Assembly (NCBI GenBank): GCA_902792435.1
Contig: CADAZN010000022.1
Span: forward strand, 1-45,186
Reading direction: 5' to 3'
DNA: 45,186 nucleotides
DNA from: an uncultured Bacteroidales bacterium
Lineage (GTDB): Bacteria; Bacteroidota; Bacteroidia; Bacteroidales; Muribaculaceae
Positions 23,773 to 31,226 of the stretch are shown one piece after another; within the stretch, counting starts at the first letter, position 1; each line of letters starts with the position of its first letter. Below the pieces are notes generated by a model that made no database searches, had not been told where the DNA came from, and worked only from the letters and a program-made list of their open reading frames with translations. Both the position numbers and the translations under genes were made by a program.

Positions 23773-24858
23773 ATGAAGAAATTAATGTTTCTGGCTGTTC
23801 TTGTGGCTTTGATGTGCTCTTGCAACAGTAACAAGTTTAAAGTGAGCGGCGTTGTTGAAGGTGCCGGCGATACAACTACACTATTCCTTGAAACAAGTGT
23901 AAATGGAAACTGGCTATTTGTTGACAGTGTAGTTACTAGCGGTGGCAAATTTTCCTTTAGCCAGGATGCTCCAGAGTATCCAAATATCTACCGCTTGGGC
24001 TATCGCGACAAGAGCATATATTTCCCAATCGACAGTGTTGATAACATTGAGATTAAGACTTCAATCAAGAAGTTTGATGAGGACTATACACTTTCAGGTA
24101 GCGACAACGCGGTGAAAATGATGAACATTGACAAGAAGGCTGCCATGTTTGCCAAAAAAGGTGACACTAGCAGTGAGGAGTTCATCAAGTGGAAAGATCA
24201 GTTGAGTCGTGACTTGGTTAAAGATCCTGCGGGAATAGTATCGTTCTACCTCATTAACAAATACATTGGTGAAAAACCGCTCTTTGACCCTCTTGATAAG
24301 AAGGATTTCAAGATTATTGGTGCTGTGACAAACGCATTTTCCAATTTCCGCCCCAACGACCCACGCACTGGTTATATGGTCGACAACTTCAAGCAGGGAT
24401 TGAGCCAGCGTCGCAGTGAGGCTGCTCCTGGCGATACCATTGTTGCAACTCAGGCATTACTCATTGATATCAAGCTTGCCGACAAGAAAGGTAAGATGCA
24501 AAGTTTGCAAGAAGTTTCCTCACATGGCAATTTAGTTCTGCTCAACTTTACCATGCAAAGCCAAACTTTCTCGCCTTCGCTAAACAAGTTGCTCAATGAT
24601 ATGTATTCTAAATACAAAGGTCGCGGATTTGAGATTTTCCAAGTGTGTCTCGATGATAACGAGGCACAATGGATGCAATCGGTGGCTTCTCTGCCTTGGA
24701 TTGTGATGCGCGACCCCGATGGCGAATATTCGCGCAATGCCGGTGCCTATAATGTCACCTCAATCCCCACAGTATTCATCATCGACCGCAAGGGTGAGAT
24801 TGTGGAACGTGTAGCCAACATCGAGCAGCTCGAAGCATCTATCTCTAAGTATATTTAA
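23773..24858 (+). CDS. TlpA/ResA-like thioredoxin-fold lipoprotein lacking the CxxC
   Basis: A 361-residue lipoprotein. The signal MKKLMFLAVLVALMCSC ends at a lipobox cysteine (about residue 17). Residues about 22-120 match the DUF4369 beta domain (KVSGVVEGAGDTTTLFL), a helical linker follows, and a thioredoxin fold lies at about 230-361 (NLVLLNFTMQSQTF, FEIFQVCLDDNEAQW, LPWIVMRDPDG, VTSIPTVFIIDRKGEIV). The cis-proline SIPT is kept. At the place where relatives have WCGPC there is SQTFS, with Gln264 and Ser267 in the two cysteine positions. It therefore cannot do normal dithiol chemistry and may act as a binding or chaperone-like protein. The weak -7 candidate TAATTTCG lies near 23728. Confidence 0.88.
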   Translation: MKKLMFLAVLVALMCSCNSNKFKVSGVVEGAGDTTTLFLETSVNGNWLFVDSVVTSGGKFSFSQDAPEYPNIYRLGYRDKSIYFPIDSVDNIEIKTSIKKFDEDYTLSGSDNAVKMMNIDKKAAMFAKKGDTSSEEFIKWKDQLSRDLVKDPAGIVSFYLINKYIGEKPLFDPLDKKDFKIIGAVTNAFSNFRPNDPRTGYMVDNFKQGLSQRRSEAAPGDTIVATQALLIDIKLADKKGKMQSLQEVSSHGNLVLLNFTMQSQTFSPSLNKLLNDMYSKYKGRGFEIFQVCLDDNEAQWMQSVASLPWIVMRDPDGEYSRNAGAYNVTSIPTVFIIDRKGEIVERVANIEQLEASISKYI

Positions 24859-24882
24859 TAGTATTAGATAATTATATAGTAG

Positions 24883-24911
24883 CGAGGATGAGTCAAACAG
24901 ACTCATCCTCG
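24883..24911. terminator. Two-way hairpin terminator between convergent genes
   Basis: CGAGGATGAGTC (24883-24894) pairs perfectly with GACTCATCCTCG (24900-24911), loop AAACA, followed by TTTT on the plus strand. It lies between the thioredoxin-like gene and the minus-strand glycosyltransferase that ends at 24914. Confidence 0.88.
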
Positions 24912-24913
24912 TT

Positions 24914-25726
24914 TTATTGGTATGATTGCTTGTCGTGGCGGTGCTTATTGTAGTACCTCACACCAGCTAGCATGTTCTTGACACTATGCCAAAATGGAAC
25001 CCGATATTTCTTTTTAAGGCGGTAACTATTAAGTGGTATGCGTGCTATGAACGACAGTGGATGGGCTATGTAGGTATAGGCACCACGCCCCATCAGCATG
25101 CTGCTTTTGCTTATGTTGTTAATAGTGTTGGTAATGTCGTCGTGTCTCACAATGTCGATGGGAAAGAACTGGCATTTTAGTCCATGCTGTTTAGCGGTGA
25201 GCACAAGCAATTCTTCTTCTCCACATGATAGTGGAGCTCCATAGCCAAAGAGTTCATTAAACCAAAACTTGCCCTGAACGCTTTCTCGCTTGAAGGCAAT
25301 CTCAATCGATGAAACGTAGTATCCTTTGGGCAGTGTGGCTAAATTAATGCTCTGTGCGGGATATATCTTGCTGTTATTTTCGCTTGAATAGCGGAAGGTG
25401 GCAATATCTACATCAGGATGCTGGGTAAAGGTTTTAATCACCGCCTGGAGCTGCTCGTGGGTGTACTGGCAGTCATCGTCGGCAATCAGGCACACATCGG
25501 CTGTGGCGTGACGCAGACAATTGTTGCGGTTGCGGCTTATGCCTCGTCCTGCAAGGTGATGTACCTCCACATCAGGACGTCGCAATTCGTTAGGCACATC
25601 TTGCTCCTTTCCATCGCTATGCTGCCACGACACAAGGTAACCAATGCCCTTGCGTGGCTCCAGCAACATAGCAGGAATGTTGTTTATCCCCTCATCAAGT
25701 GTTATTATCAGTACCTCTAGTGTCAT
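24914..25726 (-). CDS. Glycosyltransferase family 2
   Basis: A 270-residue GT-A type glycosyltransferase. The N-terminus VLIITLDEGINNIPA is shorter than the classic start of the family; GRGISRNRNNCLRHATADVCLIADDD follows the usual pattern (SxARNxGxxxAxGxxxxFxDDD) with the metal-binding acidic motif ADDD. No membrane segment is present, so it acts in the cytosol on a lipid-linked or envelope acceptor. It overlaps the upstream glycosyltransferase by 4 bp (ATGA), so the two act in one pathway. Donor and acceptor are unknown. Confidence 0.85.
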   Translation of the reverse strand: MTLEVLIITLDEGINNIPAMLLEPRKGIGYLVSWQHSDGKEQDVPNELRRPDVEVHHLAGRGISRNRNNCLRHATADVCLIADDDCQYTHEQLQAVIKTFTQHPDVDIATFRYSSENNSKIYPAQSINLATLPKGYYVSSIEIAFKRESVQGKFWFNELFGYGAPLSCGEEELLVLTAKQHGLKCQFFPIDIVRHDDITNTINNISKSSMLMGRGAYTYIAHPLSFIARIPLNSYRLKKKYRVPFWHSVKNMLAGVRYYNKHRHDKQSYQ

Positions 25727-26844
25727 TGTTTTAAAATTTGTTCATAGAAATTGAGGTGCCTGTGTGCTACAACATGAGAATCGTTGTGCTTCTCTACAAA
25801 CTCGCGGCTGCTGCGGCTCAGTTCGGGTAGCAAGTGCTTGTTCTTAACTATCCATTCCAGCTTGGCATCGATGTCACCTTCGACGAGAGGACTAACGTTG
25901 ATAATAGGCTGGTTGTCGTGCTCGCCAATGAGATTATAGTATTCGGGCTCGGCGCCACTCACGGCCACAAGTCCGCGAGCCATGGCAAGTAGAGCATTGG
26001 TGGCAGGGGTGTAAGAGTAGAGCTGGTCAAGCAGCACGTGCGACTGGCTTAGTTGTTGAACATATTCTTCATAGGGCACGTTTTCCACCACAGTGAGTTC
26101 GCACAGGCTAGGGTAGCGGTCCACGGTTCGTTGTGCCGCTTCAAGAAGCAAATCGGTGCCTTTCAGTATGTTACGGTCACGTTGCACTCCAATAAAGAAC
26201 TTAACCTTTTGGGGCTCCTCCTCAATTATGTGAGGTTTAACGTTGTGGGTGTCGATAGGGATTCCGCCGTATGCAAGGCGCTCGCCAAGCAGTGGTTTGT
26301 AGCATTCGTGATATTCCCATAGGCACGAAATAGCTCCGTCAATATTATTGAGAATGTGTTCGCAATGTTCACGCATCAGCGGCAGTTTCCAATTATTCTC
26401 ATGCTTAGCTTGATATTCGGGCGAAAGGGCATAGGGCGAAGGTTTGTCGCCAATCATGTAATCGCTGTAACGATAGGTCTTCCCATCGTGGCAGGCGTGG
26501 TAGTAATAGTAGTCGGTGCCCAGCGCGCTCAGCACTATGCTGCGGTTGTGGCGCTTGAGCCAGTCAAAAACGCGCCTCACCTTGCCTGGCTTGAGGTCAA
26601 GGAAAATGTGGCCACAAGTCACCACTACGTCAAAGTCGCGCATGCTAGGCAACGCCCTAAGCACATCGATGACATACTTCACAGCTCCTATCTTGCCCGG
26701 ACCTCGGCTCAAATCTATGTCGCGAGCCGTGTCCATCCAGTGCGAACCGTTGCTGGCTACAATTGCAGTATGTCCCAAGTCTCGCAAAGCTTGGGCCAAG
26801 CAGTTGTGCAAATTACTTGCGTCGCCAACAAACAGTATCTTCAT
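25723..26844 (-). CDS. Glycosyltransferase family 4-like (GT-B)
   Basis: A 373-residue GT-B enzyme. The N-terminal domain starts MKILFVGDASNLHNCLAQAL, and the C-terminal donor-binding domain shows GVQRDRNILKGTDLLLEA and LDQLYSYTPATNALLAMARG (the usual E-in-EP region is present as SGAEPEYYNL). It probably transfers a nucleotide sugar in surface polysaccharide or glycoprotein synthesis. Its promoter is the second copy of the 85-bp element, with a leader of about 27 nt. Confidence 0.83.
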   Translation of the reverse strand: MKILFVGDASNLHNCLAQALRDLGHTAIVASNGSHWMDTARDIDLSRGPGKIGAVKYVIDVLRALPSMRDFDVVVTCGHIFLDLKPGKVRRVFDWLKRHNRSIVLSALGTDYYYYHACHDGKTYRYSDYMIGDKPSPYALSPEYQAKHENNWKLPLMREHCEHILNNIDGAISCLWEYHECYKPLLGERLAYGGIPIDTHNVKPHIIEEEPQKVKFFIGVQRDRNILKGTDLLLEAAQRTVDRYPSLCELTVVENVPYEEYVQQLSQSHVLLDQLYSYTPATNALLAMARGLVAVSGAEPEYYNLIGEHDNQPIINVSPLVEGDIDAKLEWIVKNKHLLPELSRSSREFVEKHNDSHVVAHRHLNFYEQILKQ

Positions 26845-26869
26845 TTGTAGTGATTTTTGCCTTTAAAAA

Positions 26870-26953
26870 TGCAAAATTAGTGCAAGCTGAGAGAAATACA
26901 AAATCAAAGACGAAGTTTTTGATTTTTATTTCCGAAGCGCCGCCTAATTTATC
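26870..26953 (-). promoter_or_regulatory. 85-bp promoter element with palindrome (copy 2)
   Basis: Read on the minus strand it begins GATAAATTAGGCGGCG (26953-26938), then has the palindrome AAAATCAAA / TTTGATTTT (26926-26918 with 26908-26900, loop AACTTCGTC), a TTTTG box, GCTTGCAC and the TAATTTTG -7 box (26879-26872). The arms differ from copy 1 at matching positions, so pairing is kept. It drives the two-gene glycosyltransferase operon. Confidence 0.7.
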
Positions 26954-26993
26954 TAAATTTATTGTTTTTTTTGTTTTTGACCAAGAATTTGTC

Positions 26994-27001
26994 TAATTTT
27001 G
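26994..27001 (+). promoter_or_regulatory. -7 promoter element of the plus-strand glycosyltransferase
   Basis: TAATTTTG is preceded about 20 bp upstream by TTTG in a T-rich run, and lies 8 bp before the ATG at 27010. The predicted leader is very short. Confidence 0.55.
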
Positions 27002-27009
27002 GAGTCAAT

Positions 27010-27954
27010 ATGAAAACAGTATCGATAATTATTCCCGTTTATAATCGTGCCAACTTGGTGCCACGCACGCTCAAGACTGTGGTTGAACAGACCTACCGTC
27101 CGTTGCAGCTTGTTCTGGTCGACAATTTCTCTACCGACGACTCGCTTGTGGTGCTCAATCAGTTTAAAATCGACAATAATGCCCCCGATTTTGAAGTTAT
27201 TGTCACGCAAGAGAAGCAGCACACGGCGAGTGCCGCACGCAATCGTGGCATGCAGTTTGCTACTGGCGACTACCTTATGTTCTTCGATAGTGACGACCTG
27301 ATGGAGCGACGTCTCATTCAGAAGTATGTCGATGCTTTTGAGTCATCACCGCAGCAAGTCGACGTCATCATCTGCCGTCGCAACCAGGTCAACGACATTG
27401 GCGAGAAAACAGCGATGCCGCTCTACAAGAAGGATTTGATAGCCAACCATATCCTTCACAGCGTGCTCGCTACTCAAGCGTTTTGTGCTCGTCACGATTT
27501 CATCCGAAATATTGTATGGAATAATAATATTTCGCATTGGAACGATTTTGAATATGGGCTGCGTATTCTTTTAGCTAAGCCAGTGATTGGTTATCTTGAA
27601 GGAAAGCCGCGCGTCGACGTCATTTATGGCGGCGAGAACTCTATAACTGGAACAAATTTCAGCGTCAATCACGGTAAGTGGGAAATCTCGCTACGTACGA
27701 TGGTGCTTGATATCAAGAATTCGTCGCTACTTAACAAGCAACGTTACTACGATTTGCTTTATTATCGATTGCTCGTCCTTGCTGCGCATTATCATCGTGA
27801 GGGCCACCCCGAGTTAGCAAAGCCTACTGCACAGAAAGCCTACTCTGTGCTCAACCGCAAGTGGATTTACCGCAAGATTATGCCGCGTCTTTTCAAGCGC
27901 ATTGTGCGAGGCAAGCGAGGCTCGGCCCGCATTGCCCATTGGATAATCAAGTAG
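27010..27954 (+). CDS. Glycosyltransferase family 2
   Basis: A 314-residue GT-A enzyme with a classic N-terminus VSIIIPVYNRANLV, SAARNRGMQFATGDYLMFFDSDD (the DSDD metal motif) and a C-terminal part rich in Arg and Lys that may sit against the membrane. The start at 27010 is chosen because it gives the family's normal beginning; an in-frame ATG at 26962 lies inside the promoter. It is divergent from the other two glycosyltransferases, and the three may serve one surface glycan, although no flippase or polymerase is nearby. Confidence 0.88.
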   Translation: MKTVSIIIPVYNRANLVPRTLKTVVEQTYRPLQLVLVDNFSTDDSLVVLNQFKIDNNAPDFEVIVTQEKQHTASAARNRGMQFATGDYLMFFDSDDLMERRLIQKYVDAFESSPQQVDVIICRRNQVNDIGEKTAMPLYKKDLIANHILHSVLATQAFCARHDFIRNIVWNNNISHWNDFEYGLRILLAKPVIGYLEGKPRVDVIYGGENSITGTNFSVNHGKWEISLRTMVLDIKNSSLLNKQRYYDLLYYRLLVLAAHYHREGHPELAKPTAQKAYSVLNRKWIYRKIMPRLFKRIVRGKRGSARIAHWIIK

Positions 27955-27990
27955 TATTCAGTGTATCTTGGGCATGAAGAATAATACTAA

Positions 27991-28017
27991 GGGCGCGGCC
28001 TAAAGTTGGTCGCGCCC
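27991..28017. terminator. Two-way GC-rich hairpin terminator
   Basis: GGGCGCGGCC (27991-28000) pairs with GGTCGCGCCC (28008-28017) around loop TAAAGTT. It serves the convergent glycosyltransferase and the secreted protein gene ending at 28041. There is no long T run, so it is less typical than the others. Confidence 0.7.
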
Positions 28018-28040
28018 TCATTAATTATAATCGTTTTTGA

Positions 28041-29627
28041 TTACTTAACGATAATCTTTTTTCCGTTGTGGATGTAGATTCCAGCTGGCAGGTTGTTGCT
28101 GTCATACTTGCGGCCCATGAGGTCGTAGTAGTTGTTGTCTTGAACTCTATCAACATTAACCTCGCTGATGGCCGATGGCTCGGCAACAACAACGCTCAGG
28201 TTGTCGATGGTGAGGACAAACTGGTCAGCGTCGCTAATGGCATGGATGCCAATATAGTACTTACCATCTAGTTTGCTTGCAGGAACTGTGAAGCGACCTG
28301 TGTGGTGAGCCACATCATAGCCCTCAACCACAACAGCTGGAATGATAGTGGTGGTCATGGCCTCAACAGTAGGCTCTGCGCCAACCATCACCTCAAGGCG
28401 CTCGGGATATCCTGATGCTTTAGCATCGATGCCAAATTCATACTCAACCTCGGGCTCCATGATGAGAGCGGGAGTAATTAGCCAGTCGTCGGCAGCGTTG
28501 TTGCTATCCCATTGGTAAGCAACGTTTTGCCCAACTGTGCCGCCATAGGTCCAGGTGCGGCCATCATTATTGGCGTTGATAACAGTGAACTCGCTGAAAG
28601 CAGCCTGAGTCTCAAAGCTTTCGCTGTAAGGAATGGTGTAGGCGCCATCATTCACGTTGCGAGTGATGACGATGTTGTTGAATGCCTGAACATAGTAAAC
28701 AACGCCCTTGGTGGTGTTCTGGAGCAGGTAATCGGTGACGTTGGTGTAGGTGTCGGTAGCCTCATCATAGGCAAGAACGAAATCGCAAATGTCTTTTTGA
28801 CCAGAGGCATTGGTTTGACCACCAGCCATGTAGTTGGGTTTGCCAGCCACTTGGCCAATGTATTGGTCTTGAGCGAAGGTAACGGTGTTGCCGTTGCGAG
28901 TGCCCTTAATCCATGATTGGGGAACGTCGCTGAAGATGCCCTGGATATAAACGTCGTTGTTGTCAATACCCACATTTACATTGTACTTGAATGCGGTGCC
29001 GTCATAGCCGTTGGCCTCGAAGGTGTAAACCTGAGTTTCAACGCCTGCGGGGAGCTCAACGAGCACGTCCTCGGCTTGAGTAGTGGGAGTGTAGACACTG
29101 TTATAGTCGGCATAGCCTGCCCACTCTTGGCTATTTGCATAAACTGCGCCAAATACAACGTAGGTCGAAGTGCCAATCAAGCTAATCTTGTCTTCAGTAA
29201 CGCTGAATTGAACGTACTGAGCACTGTTGCGCACCGCAAATTCCTCATACTCATCATCATAGTCGAGCATAGCAAGGGTGATAACATCGTTCACCTCTGC
29301 GTCATAAGCAACGTTCTGACCCATAGGAACGGTAATGGTAGTGCCGTCGTCGCTCAGTGTGCCTTCAATCCACGAGTTGATTTCGAGCTTCGAGAGTGGC
29401 TGCTTGAAATACACTTTGTTGTTTTCGCCAAACACGATGTCGATTGTTCCGGTTTGAGCGCCACGGCGAATATACTCGCCACTGTAGTAGTAGGCATAAC
29501 CAGCGCGGTCGTAGGTTCTCAACTCACCGGCAGGTTGTTCCATAACGATACCATAGTCGCTTGCACTCTGTGCCCAAGCGCCTAATGTCATCACAGCCAT
29601 TGCTGCAATAAGTAAAAGTTTCTTCAT
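28041..29627 (-). CDS. Secreted protein with cleaved-adhesin-like domain and sorting tail
   Basis: A 528-residue secreted protein. A signal peptide (MKKLLLIAAMAVMTLGAWAQ) is followed by two similar beta-rich domains, about 30-190 and 195-335, with matching landmarks (SWIEGTLSDDGTTITVPMGQ in the first, SWIKGTRNGNTVTFAQDQ in the second), a sign of internal duplication. Residues about 338-490 resemble the cleaved-adhesin/jelly-roll domain seen in gingipain-type proteins (PYSESFETQ, DDWLITPALIMEPEVEYEF). The end (YYDLMGRKYDSNNLPAGIY, then a basic KKIIVK) is a typical Bacteroidales C-terminal sorting-like signature. The role is unknown, probably surface binding. The leader holds a stem-loop. Confidence 0.82.
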   Translation of the reverse strand: MKKLLLIAAMAVMTLGAWAQSASDYGIVMEQPAGELRTYDRAGYAYYYSGEYIRRGAQTGTIDIVFGENNKVYFKQPLSKLEINSWIEGTLSDDGTTITVPMGQNVAYDAEVNDVITLAMLDYDDEYEEFAVRNSAQYVQFSVTEDKISLIGTSTYVVFGAVYANSQEWAGYADYNSVYTPTTQAEDVLVELPAGVETQVYTFEANGYDGTAFKYNVNVGIDNNDVYIQGIFSDVPQSWIKGTRNGNTVTFAQDQYIGQVAGKPNYMAGGQTNASGQKDICDFVLAYDEATDTYTNVTDYLLQNTTKGVVYYVQAFNNIVITRNVNDGAYTIPYSESFETQAAFSEFTVINANNDGRTWTYGGTVGQNVAYQWDSNNAADDWLITPALIMEPEVEYEFGIDAKASGYPERLEVMVGAEPTVEAMTTTIIPAVVVEGYDVAHHTGRFTVPASKLDGKYYIGIHAISDADQFVLTIDNLSVVVAEPSAISEVNVDRVQDNNYYDLMGRKYDSNNLPAGIYIHNGKKIIVK

Positions 29628-29653
29628 TCTTGTTGTTTGTTAAGTTTGGTTTC

Positions 29654-29728
29654 GAGCCTTTGTTTATTATTAATACAACTCGAAAGGCTCTTTTTTCGGG
29701 TAGTACTATTTTTAATGGTGCAAAAGTA
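29654..29728 (-). promoter_or_regulatory. Promoter and leader hairpin of the secreted protein gene
   Basis: On the minus strand a -7 box TACTTTTG lies at 29728-29721, giving a leader of about 85-90 nt. In it GAGCCTTT (29690-29683) pairs with AAAGGCTC (29661-29654). A run of six A precedes the hairpin on the minus strand, so as a terminator it would work only in the plus direction; on the mRNA it is a leader stem-loop. Confidence 0.5.
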
Positions 29729-29803
29729 GTGTTTTTTTCTATTATTGGTTTCTTATACGTTCCTTTTTAAGATATTTATAACAAATATTCTTGATAATTA
29801 AAC

Positions 29804-29836
29804 CAGCGAGCCACTAGTTGAATTAGTGGCTCGCTG
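29804..29836 (-). terminator. Hairpin terminator after the CobW-type gene
   Basis: CAGCGAGCCACTA (29804-29816) pairs perfectly with TAGTGGCTCGCTG (29824-29836). On the minus strand it follows the CobW-type gene's stop within 6 bp and is followed by TTTAATT. Confidence 0.85.
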
Positions 29837-29841
29837 TAGAT

Positions 29842-31101
29842 TTATGCTTTCTCAAGGCACTCGTCGAGGTCGCGGGTGAGCTGCTCGGTATCGAGGTGTT
29901 GACCAATGAACACGAGTTTCACCATGCGGTCGCCATATTGCTCGTCCCAGTCGCGCAGTATGTCGGGGTTGTACTCAACCATGCGACGCAACTCATCTTC
30001 GGGCGCTGTCGCAAACCATAGGCCGCTCTGCGTTAGCTTTTTCTGCACGCCAGCTTGCTCAAACAGGAACGACATGTCGGGATTATTGCTGAAATAGATT
30101 AATCCCTTGGCGCGAATTACGTTCTTGGGCCACTTAGTAGCCACAAAGCGGTCAAACTTGTGGATGTCAACAGCCGGGCGGCGATAGTAAACAAAAGTCT
30201 GGATGCCGTATTCCTCGGCCTCGCCCTCGTCATGATGGTGGTGGTGGTGATGGTGGCCTTCGTGATGGTGATCGTGGTCGGCCTCTTCATCGTGATCGTG
30301 ATGATCGTGGTCGGCCTCTTCATCGTGATCGTGATGGTGGTGATGATGAGCCTCGGCTTCTTCTTCCTCGGTGGCGGGGCGTTCTATCTCGCGAATCCAT
30401 CCAGCCGAGGTTGCCACCTTCTCATAGTCAAACAGGTTAGTGTTGATGATGTCATTGAGGTTTACCATAGCATAGTCGGTCTCGATGATAGGGGCCGAAG
30501 GCTGCAGTGCGTGGATGATGTGGCGAATGCGGTCGAGCTCGTCGGGCTCAACTTCCGACGCTTTGTTCAACAGCACTAGGTTGCAGAACTCAATCTGCTG
30601 GATGAGAAGTGTCTCGATGTCCTCTTCGCCTATGTCGCGTCGTTTCAGGTCCTCACCACAGGCAAACTCGCTCTGCATTCTCAGCGCGTCGACCACCGTC
30701 ACGATGCAATCGAGGCGTGGAATGCCGTTCTCCATATACTCCGGCCCCATGCTTGGAATAGAGCAGATGGTCTGCGCAATGGGCTCTGGCTCGCAAATTC
30801 CGCTTGCTTCAATCACGATGTAGTCAAAGCGGTCGAGCTTCATGATGTCGTTCAGCTGCTCAATCAAATCCATCTTGAGTGTGCAGCAAATGCAGCCGTT
30901 TTGCAGTGCCACCAGGCTCTCGTCCTTTTGGCCCACGATGCCGCCCTTCTGAATGAGGCTGGCGTCGATGTTCACTTCGCCCAGGTCATTGACAATGACG
31001 GCAAATTTTATGTTTTGCTCATTAGTGAGAATATGGTTTACCAGTGTTGTCTTTCCGCTGCCCAGATATCCCGTGAGCAGCAATATCGGTGTCTCTTTCA
31101 T
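29842..31101 (-). CDS. CobW/COG0523 G3E GTPase, zinc metallochaperone type
   Basis: A 419-residue cytosolic GTPase. The P-loop is GYLGSGKTT (residues 11-19), the metal site is GCICCTLK (Cys70, Cys72, Cys73), and the C-terminal CobW_C domain is at about 300-410. A histidine/aspartate/glutamate-rich insert at about 252-297 contains long His runs and would bind Zn or similar ions. Known members deliver Zn or other metals to target enzymes; the target is unknown. DNA for the His insert is repetitive (30220-30350), so its length may vary. I saw no obvious Zur box. The repeat block directly before the start contains no promoter match, so it may be transcribed with the sugar-isomerase-like gene. Confidence 0.92.
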   Translation of the reverse strand: MKETPILLLTGYLGSGKTTLVNHILTNEQNIKFAVIVNDLGEVNIDASLIQKGGIVGQKDESLVALQNGCICCTLKMDLIEQLNDIMKLDRFDYIVIEASGICEPEPIAQTICSIPSMGPEYMENGIPRLDCIVTVVDALRMQSEFACGEDLKRRDIGEEDIETLLIQQIEFCNLVLLNKASEVEPDELDRIRHIIHALQPSAPIIETDYAMVNLNDIINTNLFDYEKVATSAGWIREIERPATEEEEAEAHHHHHHDHDEEADHDHHDHDEEADHDHHHEGHHHHHHHHDEGEAEEYGIQTFVYYRRPAVDIHKFDRFVATKWPKNVIRAKGLIYFSNNPDMSFLFEQAGVQKKLTQSGLWFATAPEDELRRMVEYNPDILRDWDEQYGDRMVKLVFIGQHLDTEQLTRDLDECLEKA

Positions 31102-31106
31102 TTTAT

Positions 31107-31222
31107 TTATCAGTAGTCAGTTATCAGTTATCAGTTATCAGTAGTCAGTTATCAGTAGTCAGTTATCAGTAGTCAGTTATCAGTCTCTAATCCCTAATCT
31201 CTAATCCCTAATCCATTATGCA
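31107..31222. repeat. TATCAG / TAATCCC / ATTATGC composite repeat
   Basis: From the CobW start outward it holds many TTATCAGT and AGTAGTCAGT units (31107-31183), then TAATCCC/TAATCTC units (31187-31212), then CATTATGCATTATT next to the upstream gene's stop. The order is the same as in the 1544-1985 block. No gene is present. Confidence 0.8.
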
Positions 31223-31226
31223 TTAT

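Noticed and set aside
24914-27954. Complete capsule or O-antigen locus
   Set aside because: Only three glycosyltransferases are present; no flippase, polymerase, chain-length regulator or nucleotide-sugar genes are in the window.
28917-29585. 222-codon plus-strand frame
   Set aside because: It is fully antisense to a well-supported secreted protein gene and shows no domain, start site or promoter of its own.
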